From Omphiscola glabra (taxonomy: Eukaryota > Mollusca > Gastropoda > Lymnaeidae), in the NCBI GenBank assembly GCA_964017045.1, contig OZ024804.1, positions 28,188,348 to 28,252,347 of the forward strand: 64,000 nucleotides of DNA. Direction: 5' to 3'. The notes under the pieces are model-generated. The model searched no databases and had not been told where the DNA came from. It saw nothing but the letters and a program-made list of their open reading frames with translations. Of this stretch, positions 56,168 to 64,000 are shown in pieces (position 1 is the first letter of the stretch; the number at the start of each line of letters is the position of its first letter). The translations under genes were made by a program, and so were the position numbers.

Positions 56168-56415
56168 CTACTCCACCACCTCCCTCTGTGGTGCCTTGTA
56201 AAAACGTCACTAAAGCAGACATAATATTCGTCCTGGATGCCTCCTCCAGTATAGGGCTCTACAACTGGGGCAATCAGACCAAATTTGCAGCTGAACTGAC
56301 GGAAGCATTCAACGTGGGCCCCAAGGAAGTGCACTTCGGCACAATAACTTACAACAAGATTTATACCAATTTCTTTGATCTCAAGGACCATTACGATCAC
56401 CAGTCACTATCTCAA
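56168..56415 (+). CDS. Gene 3 VWA, exon A (open)
   Basis: A 248-nt exon, phase 1 to 0, acceptor GTTTCTTCGCCAG and donor CAA|GTGAGT. From VVPC onward it differs from gene 2 by two residues (Val for Ala, Asn for Lys). Identity with gene 2 starts abruptly inside the exon and runs about 30 bases into the intron. Confidence 0.78.
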
Positions 56416-56447
56416 GTGAGTCTATTGGCATTAACATGACCATTACC

Positions 56448-57997
56448 TAGTGGCATAGCTAGGGGTGGCGGGGTGTGGACCACACGGGTTGATCCCATCT
56501 CAGGGGTGACATTAATTGAAAAATTGCATATTTACACCGCTTGGTCTAACCGAATTTCATATTTGGAAAACTGATCACAAGTAAATTTACCTTACATGTA
56601 ACCAATCAAAATGCTCTGCCTTAATATAGAGTTCAAGGTTGATGCGTCAGAAATGGGGTGACCATATAATTATGTCAGAAAAACATCGTTTTGACCATGT
56701 GCAGCGCCGATTGAAGAAATCGGTAATTTTCTAAAGTTAAAGAGAGCTATATTCAATCTAAATTTAAGAAAGAATGCTTTCTATTGATACCAAATACGAT
56801 GTTGATGGACTATTTTAAGCACATGAATCGAATCGGTAAAAATTTAAAACATTAAAAACACTTTTTATTTATTTGTAAGGTAACTAATATGATATTTTAC
56901 ACAATTTTCAAATATCTTTTAATAATTAATTTAAATTTATTTAAATTTTAAAAAACATGAAAAAGGTTTTTTAAACAAAATCTATCGAAAGGAAACTACC
57001 GCCCTTAACATTGGAGAACGATTGTCATACAATACAAGGTCTATGCTGTCTGTGATTTAACTTTTATTTGCTACCTTACCTTTGGACTGATCTACTTGAG
57101 GAACTTAATCTTACACAGCAATGTCTGCAGACTAAAGGATTTACTCTTGATGAAGTGGTGACGAACCTGAAGCTTTAAGATTGTTTCTGCATGAGGAGGG
57201 ATGTCACTTGTTAAAACATGCTATTGAGAAGGCACTGATAAATTCAGACTAATATGGAATTTCGGTAGAGAGGAGATTAAGGTTAAGGAAGAGAACGGCA
57301 GGAGAACAATAATAAGATGCTGGACTGTCTCTGCGAAAAGAAAATAGTGGAGAGTTGCTAGGGTGTATTAATCAGTGTTATTCTGAACTCCAGATAGATT
57401 TTCAGCAATACAGGAAATAGCAGATACGTTTGGTGCTGTTCAACCCAAGAGTCTACTATCAGCAAGTATAGATGAGTTATTGATGTCCGTTCTTAAATTC
57501 TTTCGATGATAAATTATTAGAAGGGAAACTTTTTAGAAAAATACCAAGGCTCAGAAGACACCTAAAGACAGCTGATACTGAATTGCACAAGGTCATGGAC
57601 TGGTCATCATTTGATGTTTTGAAATTCATAGCTGAATGAGACTTCCTAGAATCTCTTCCAATACTCCCTCTAAGCCTTCAAACGTTTCTTAAGATCTGAT
57701 TTTGCTCTACTGCCTTTTGAATGTAAAAGATATTGATTTTGATCAAGTGATTGGCCGGTTTGCAGTTTTGAAGACCAGGAACGGATACTTTTAAATAAAG
57801 TAAATTCAATGTAATAATAACCACGAATCAACGTTGTTACAGTTCTTTAATAAATTTACCTCCTAACCGTTAAATAATTTGGCTTGGTTCTTGTCATTGT
57901 TATTCTGTGGACTTTAGAAGGATTCGTTGAAGTCAGGGGAAAGGGTGACACCATGAGTTTATCGCACCGGGGGACACCAACCTTTGCTACGCCACTG
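56448..57997 (+). mobile_element. hAT relic with decayed ZMYM/DUF4371-like transposase (intron A-B of gene 3)
   Basis: 1550 bp with ends TAGTGGCATAGCTAGGGGTG and TTGCTACGCCACTG, related to the GGCGTAGC MITEs. Flanking 8-mers are CCATTACC and CCATCCCC (six of eight match). The interior at about 57000-57790 reads, with many stops and shifts, as phrases such as LHKVMDWSSFDVLKFIAE and LPILPLSLQTFLK, typical of the C-terminal dimerisation region of zinc-finger-MYM/hAT transposases. Gene 2 lacks the insertion at the matching intron site. Confidence 0.65.
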
Positions 57998-58197
57998 CCA
58001 TCCCCATTACTCTATCAATCAGTCGATTGACATAATGAATACATTAACAAAATTAAACCTAGTAGACATCCAGAAATAGAGAATACTTTATTTCCGTGTG
58101 CTATGCTAAACCGGAAGTCTTCACAAGTACTAACATGGTATAATGGCTGTCAAATATTCAACTATAACTAGCATATTTATCCGATGTCCTCTGGCAG

Positions 58198-58363
58198 AGT
58201 CTTTTGGATATTAAATATCCTCGTGCCAGCGGCACCCGGACTGATATTGGATTACTGGCAGTGCTGGATAAGAAGCTGTTCAGCACGGAGAAAGGAGGGC
58301 GGCCAGATGCAGACGACATTGTCATCATAATGACAGACGGCCGGTCAGATAGCACTGCAGCAA
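58198..58363 (+). CDS. Gene 3 VWA, exon B (open)
   Basis: A 166-nt exon, phase 0 to 1, acceptor TGTCCTCTGGCAG and donor GCAA|GTAAGT. It encodes [20 protein letters not shown], ending IVIIMTDGRSDSTAA. The MIDAS Thr and Asp are intact. Confidence 0.78.
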
Positions 58364-58734
58364 GTAAGTATGATGGACAGTGCAAGTTAGTACTTAGAAT
58401 TATCATTGACATAGAGACGGAGTCATATACTTAAGTTTATTTTTTGTAACAGTAGGAACCCCCCCCCCCCCCCCAAACAACAACAACAACAACAAAAGAC
58501 TATTTAACTTATGACCACATTACAGAAGTTACTGAGATAGAAATAAAAGGCTAACAAAGTTTTAATAAAAAGTCTTAACATAATGATTTAAACGTTTAAT
58601 CAAAGAATATCATTTCATATCATAATTTTTTAAGTAGCAGCAACTGATTTTGATGTTATAATTTCATCTTTTCATCTCATCAGATAATCATCATATCATT
58701 GTCACCATGTGGTGATATGACTTTGATTATTAGG

Positions 58735-58822
58735 GGAGTAGGAACCACTCTCGTATGAGTGTCACACCAGCTCGTGTCTAGGAAACCACTCTCGTATGAG
58801 TGTCACACCTGCTCGTGTCTAG
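58735..58822. repeat. Two-copy direct repeat in gene 3 intron B-C
   Basis: GGAACCACTCTCGTATGAGT and GTCACACC(A/T)GCTCGTGTCTA repeated twice. Confidence 0.8.
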
Positions 58823-59119
58823 GGGCATATTTACAAATCAAATTCACGAACAAAGGGACATAACTATCTTCATCTTTTATGCCTAGCAATCAGTGATTTC
58901 AAAACACAATTTTGTAAATAACATGAACTTATTTATTTACAAGTATTCCCATAGTTTATCTGATATCCAAGGATGGGAAAAACAACTTTCATATAATATA
59001 TTTTTAGTTTCTATTTTATTATGTGTATTGCCTTCCCGTAATGCCTGACACTCATCACATTAGGGGCTTTGCGATCAGACCCTTCAGACGCAACTTGTCA
59101 ATCTATCTCGTTCTGATAA

Positions 59120-59500
59120 TCTGGCTAGATCAATCATTTGTGAGATCAATCGTTTGTGAGATCAATCATTTGCAAGATCAATCATTTGTGAGATCGATCA
59201 TTTGTGAGATCGATCATTTGTGAGATCGATCATTTGTGAGATCGATCATTTGTGAGATCAATCATTTGTGAGATCGATCATTTGTGAGATCAAACATTTG
59301 TGAGATCAATTATTTGTGAGATCAATCGTTTGTGAGATCAATCATTTGTGAGATCAATCGTTTGTGAGATCAATCATTTGCGAGATCAATCATTTGTGAA
59401 ATCAATCATTTGTGAGATCGATCACTTGTGAGATCGATCACTTGTGAGATCAATCGTTTGTGAGATCAATCATTTGTGAGATCAAACGTTTGTGAGATCG
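59120..59500. repeat. 16-bp minisatellite (GATCAATCATTTGTGA) in gene 3 intron
   Basis: About 23 copies with GATC(A/G)ATC variants. Confidence 0.92.
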
Positions 59501-60314
59501 CTTCAATGTCGAGAGTGGGTTATCCGGTCCTTTCCTTCGTGGCTTTTCAGGGCGATAACGCAAGTGAACTTAACTGTCACAGCAGTGCGTAATGGAACAG
59601 CTCTTCCCTTGTACGTTGTGATGTGTGTGTGTGTGTGTGTGTGGACTCCCCATCGATGCGTCTGTCGTGGGTGTACAGTCCTATTAGCATTCCGCCGTAT
59701 GGATGCAGGCTAACGGTATGATCTTCCGGATGGGTACTGGGCGGATCTCTTGGAATCTGGCCTCTAAGGAACTGATCCTCAATCCAGCGGATAAGGTGCG
59801 GTGATTGTACTGTGGCTTAACGGCGATCCAGTATCCAGTGTCAATGATGATACAAGAAAAGAAGGTAGCAACTTTTCTAATATTCTTGAGCTACCAGATC
59901 CCTTTCCAACGACAACGAAATCATATCGAGGCATCGAAGGGGATAGAAGCCTTACAATGTAAATATCCAACGAAAGCCTTATCCGTCTTCACCATAGTCG
60001 GCTCAAGCCTGAATGGCTAGCGGTGGTGTATGGCAAACTATAATGGATAACAAACACCCAAGGGCTGTATCACCATATTTAAAAAGTGATGAAATCTAGT
60101 TAAGTGAATCTCAAAAAGACCAACACGTGTACCAGTTTGGAGACGCATGTCGAACATTGAGAAAATATAAACTACACTGATTTAAACAAATTTATTCTAA
60201 TCAGAATGATTATACATCAATGTTTAACCAAACTATATACATGGTAATACAATGTATTCAAATGAAAGAAATGAAAGAGAAATGTTCATACAACTCACTG
60301 GCTGCTAGAAATGG

Positions 60315-60445
60315 CCGGTTTCAAAGGACAAAATAAAGTTAACGGTGATAACTTGTGTGCCGGCTTCAAAGGACACAAATAAGTTAACGGTGATAACTTG
60401 TGTGCCGGCTTCAAAGGACACAAATAAGTTAACGGCGATAACTTG
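60315..60445. repeat. 45-bp tandem repeat in gene 3 intron
   Basis: Three copies of AAAGGACACAAATAAGTTAA followed by CGGTGATAACTTGTGTGCC. Confidence 0.85.
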
Positions 60446-61440
60446 TGTGGCGATCTTAGAAGGAAGCCTCTAACATTTACCACGGTATATAAAGTGGTTT
60501 TACTCTAATCGGCCATTGGCTAAATCAATATCACGTGAATTTAATAACTAGATTATTAATAACATTTCAAGGACAGCTCACCCGTGTCAAAAAAGTTTTG
60601 TGGGAGAGGGGGAAGGGTGTTTTCAACTGCGTAGTTCAATCCGCTGTTCAAAATATACTCATTTGAGTGAGCAATCCACTTGAAATAACAACAAGCAATA
60701 GGCAATAATACGACCTGAACTTTAAAAATGTGTGTGGGATGGTGTGTGTTTTTTTGAAAAGGTGTTTTGAGTACATTGGTGTCATGTCTCCATATGGTAT
60801 TAATCAAATACTCTCTTAATAATGTTTGTCTATATCCCTGTATTTTTTTTCTTTTTCTTTAGATTAATTAGACACGAACAATGTATGTCAATATAACAAT
60901 ATATATTAAGCTTTAATAATAATTTTACATAACACATATGCAAAATTTTCGGCACATGCCTTCATCAGTACAACAAGATATAGAAATAAGTCATAATATA
61001 TATATATATATATAATAGTGGGCGAAAAAATGTATCCCTAAATAGTTTTGTCCGTATGGATTCTTTACCTTATTTTTCATTGTACCAATATTTATTTTCA
61101 CTTCCCGTAATCCTACTTCCGGCAACAACAAAGGAGATCTCTAAAGTGTTTGTATTGTGATCTGTTTTTTGTGGTACTTCTATTTTTCCTGTTCGCTGAA
61201 ATTGTCTCTCTAGCTGAAACGTTCATATCTCATTGTCCCGTCTTTTGATTCAAGCTTCATCATGCTTTGTTTTACCATTTCATTTACATAGCTTCAATTA
61301 TTATATTATGTTTTGATTTGGTCCCACACCTCATCATATAATCATCTTTTCATCTAATCATATGTTATAATATTTTTCTTTTTAATTTAACCAATAATTT
61401 TCAAATGAATTTAAAAATATGCGTTTTTCTCGTAATGTAG

Positions 61441-61623
61441 CTGTAGCTGCCGCCAACAAGCTCAAAGCCTCAGGTATAACGATCATATCAGTCGACATTG
61501 GGTCAGCTGTTGATCAGAACGAGCTGAAGGGGATTGCCAGTAACCCAGAGTACGTCTTTAACTCCATCAGTTACGCCCTCTTGGATTATGTCAAACGTGA
61601 TCTTGTCAAACTTACCTGTGAAG
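61441..61623 (+). CDS. Gene 3 VWA, exon C (open, donor lost)
   Basis: The acceptor is CTCGTAATGTAG. It encodes AAANKLKASGITIISVDIGS (Asp where the others have Gly), then YALLDYVKRDLVKLTCE. Gene 2 has GACA|GTAAGT here; gene 3 has GAAGTTACGT, with one base missing and no GT at the phase-1 position. Read-through adds about 13 residues before a stop at 61659. The 183-nt end is by analogy only. Confidence 0.7.
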
Positions 61624-62566
61624 TTACGTATGAATATTATTTTTTGTGGTATCTGGATTGACCTGTGACTATTTAAAATTTTTTTTTTTTACATATAATC
61701 TTGAAAATTATAAATACACAGCGAGTTGTATTAATTGTAAATACATCGTTGTATGTTTTAACTATATTTATAATTGTAACTTAATATTTTTGTTTCAATT
61801 TCGTTGCGTATCGTTAGCATAAAACTTAAATCTTATTCAATACGTGTTATGTCGGTTAACACAGCTGTGTAAAGGTTTACCAATAATAAATTATATAGAA
61901 AGAAGTCAATAAATAAATACATGTCTCTAGTCTTAATATATTATGTTCTTTTGTCGAATATTGTATGTTGTATAGTTTTATATTTTCATTTTTATACATT
62001 TTAAAATGGTTTTCTAATAAAAATGTTTTTTTTTTAAATTTTATTTATATAATACATGAGTACTAGCAAATTTTACCTGTTGTTTGTTTGGGTTGTAACG
62101 GATAGCTTGTCATGTTACAATCTATGAATGTTACACTCTACCCCTTCCAACAACTCATTTTCAACTCTTTTAATAGTTATCGCTTGGCGTAATGTGTTTG
62201 TATTTTCGAATAGAGCAAATTTAGCAAATGTAAATGTAAACCAAAATTAAATTTTCTTCTTATTAAATTTGGTATCAGTAAGTTTCTTGCATTACGTTTC
62301 TTGCATTAAGTTTCTTGCAACGTGGTTCTCGCGCCATATTTCTTGCATTAAGTCTAAGCTTTAACTACATGTCATATATAAAAAGCTTTACATATCCTTA
62401 ATATTTTAATTCTGTAAATTGATTGTGGCAGTAATTTCCCCGAGCACCCTTGAATCTACTCATTTTGAAATCTTGAACTCAGACTAGCTGCTGGTGTCTC
62501 ATATTAACAGAACTTATCATCAAACGAAACTCAATATTAAAGCAATACATTTCATTTCTTCTCCAG

Positions 62567-62577
62567 CTGCTGCATAA
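62567..62577 (+). pseudogene. Gene 3 terminal exon remnant
   Basis: Acceptor TTTCTTCTCCAG, then CT GCT GCA TAA, the same form as gene 2 (CT GCT GCT TAA). It can be joined in frame only if a phase-1 donor existed upstream, and that donor is lost. Confidence 0.6.
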
Positions 62578-62629
62578 GTCAGGACATGTATTGAAAGAAA
62601 CACAGATATCATATCACTATCAATGAGGC

Positions 62630-62635
62630 AATAAA
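62630..62635 (+). promoter_or_regulatory. Gene 3 polyadenylation signal AATAAA
   Basis: AATAAA 53 bases after the TAA of the terminal exon, in the same relative place as in genes 1 and 2. Confidence 0.55.
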
Positions 62636-62639
62636 CTAG

Positions 62640-64000
62640 ACAAACAGTATAGTGTTGTTTGTACACTTTAATTTGGTTGATATAAATGTGCACGCCTCTC
62701 TTTGGTTGATGGTAAATGTGGAAACTAGAATTGAGTGTGAGTATCTGGGCGTGGCAGCGTAATTTTCTAGTTTCGTGCCGACTTGAGGGCTTATGTTTGC
62801 ATTGGTTCATAAACTAAGATGTGTAAGTTATGGCTTTACATAAGGAGTTAGTAAGTCTTATGCACGTTAAAAGGACCAACTTTCTAAGAGTGATGAGCAT
62901 TTTCTTGTGAAAGGAATGAATCATATACACTTAAAGAAAGGAATGACTATTTCTAAAAAAATCCGTTGGTTTGAATCAAAGAGAATATGAGGATTCTCCA
63001 AAGGAGCCGCCTCTGGTGAAACTAAAGAGTCTGCTTGACATTTAGTTTATGAAACTTTAACCTTTCCCAGTCACGAGACCGCCACTCTCCGCGCATGTGG
63101 TGAACTCAAAGGGATGTCCATTATTTATATAAACTTGAAGCCGGGCTATTTCAAGTGGCTCCATCTACCGATTCCCCCTCAGGTTGGGGTTTACATAGCC
63201 TCTATTAAGCGGAGTCTTGTTATCAAGAGCTATCCCAACTTTTGGATGAGCTACCGTCCAGGTTGTCGAGTCTGAGGGTATATACCTGGAATAATATCGG
63301 CATATGAAGCAATATAATTGAATTCCTAGAAAATCACCTTTAAATTGAATTGGAAGCTACAAAAGTACTACACAATTACCAATTGAATGATTTGGGGTTC
63401 ACCATTAACCTCGAGTTAACCCCTGCCAATCCCCATACAAATTTAACACTTGATCCACACCTTGAAAAGATTATAATTAAAATAATAAAAATTAAAATAA
63501 AGCAGTAGGACTTCCAAGATGGAGAAAAAAATCTAAACAAATCAAACACATTTTTTCTTACTGAAGGCAACTTTTAAATTATTTTTTTACCGCAAAATTA
63601 AATATTTGTACATATTGTTAGAGTTAAACAAGTACTATTGATTGGTGGGATGTGCCTGAAGCCTCAATACATTTTCAACAAACATAGCATCCACTTCAAC
63701 CCCTTAATCTTGACTTTTCAAACCAATTCCTTTTTTTGCTCTTTCAAATTTACACAAAACACTTATACTTATATAGCGAATCATTGGTATAGCTGACACA
63801 GCTTACAGAAATAAATCAAAAGGATTTTAGATTGTTAAGTAATTAGATCCGTTGTTTTCTTGATCACAACGAAACAGCTGGGCGGCTGATAGACGATGTA
63901 CCAAAGTTGACAGCAGGGGCTCTACAACAAAGCTAGAAGTCAACTTCTAGGTTGAAATACTTAACAACTCAGTGATAGTCTAAAATATATTGATTACATG
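62640..64000. other. Downstream of gene 3, no gene recognised
   Basis: 1.4 kb with no exon, repeat array or mobile element that I can support. Confidence 0.5.

Larger units (their letters stand above)
51999..62577 (+). pseudogene. Gene 3: decayed tandem copy of gene 2 (VWA exons intact, linker exons broken)
   Basis: Recognisable exons: Glu/Pro repeat 51999-~52507, Pro/Thr 55044-55229, VWA A 56168-56415, VWA B 58198-58363, VWA C 61441-61623, terminal 62567-62577. Order, lengths and phases follow gene 2. Lesions: TAA at 52067; a +1 shift near 52308; a second shift near 52470; loss of the repeat-exon donor (GGTAAG is GGACAA at 52507); TAA at 55121; loss of the last VWA donor near 61623. No signal-peptide exon was found between 48150 and 51999. 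The VWA exons stay open, keep DASSSIG, GTRTD and MTDGRS, and are nearly identical to gene 2, so a shorter product from another promoter cannot be excluded. Confidence 0.75.

Noticed and set aside
1..64000. CRISPR array, phage, bacterial operon or defence system
   Set aside because: The tandem repeats have no unique spacers. Spliced exons, poly-A signals, LINEs and hATs show animal genomic DNA.

Overview
This is eukaryotic genomic DNA: AT-rich, full of introns, minisatellites and transposon remains, with no bacterial operon structure. The coding signal is a cluster of secreted von Willebrand factor A (VWA) genes, all on the + strand. Three short hAT elements closely match what I remember of the SPIN (SPACE INVADERS) family, which is known from tetrapods, a triatomine bug and the pond snail Lymnaea. 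With the gene content and repeat style, this suggests a gastropod mollusc, probably a freshwater pulmonate. The species call is inference.

Gene 1 (CDS 3753-21784, 13 coding exons, 1261 residues) encodes a signal peptide, a charged N-terminal region, 24 collagen-like Gly-X-Y triplets, VWA1, VWA2, a 285-residue Pro/Thr/Glu mucin-like linker, VWA3 and a six-residue tail. Every splice phase agrees and the exons sum to a whole number of codons. Gene 2 (36207-48040, 7 coding exons, 434 residues) encodes a signal peptide, 13 acidic octapeptide repeats, a basic Pro/Thr linker and one VWA domain. Gene 3 (51999-62577) is a decayed copy with the layout of gene 2: its VWA exons are near-identical to those of gene 2, but its linker exons carry stops, frameshifts and a lost splice donor, the last VWA exon has lost its donor, and I find no signal-peptide exon.

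Each VWA domain is split over three exons with phases 1-0, 0-1 and 1-1 and near-constant lengths (260/248, 166/163, 183 nt). All five VWA copies keep the MIDAS metal site and flanking cysteines. The products look like extracellular-matrix, mucus or adhesive proteins (matrilin-like, or like mussel byssal matrix proteins), with fast-evolving repeat linkers between conserved adhesion domains.

Layout: 1-3280 minisatellites and a MITE; 3283-21913 gene 1, its introns holding an antisense LINE, two SPIN-like elements, a second MITE and a 1-kb 19-bp satellite; 22185-24530 decayed LINE; 24500-27920 extreme AT-rich repeat; 28440-29470 GGGATC repeats; 29997-32091 complete but broken hAT transposon; 36182-48150 gene 2, with LINE scraps, a large foldback and a SPIN-like element in its introns; 49460-50170 GC-rich island of unknown origin; 51999-62635 gene 3, with a 1.55-kb hAT relic in one intron; 62640-64000 nothing recognised.
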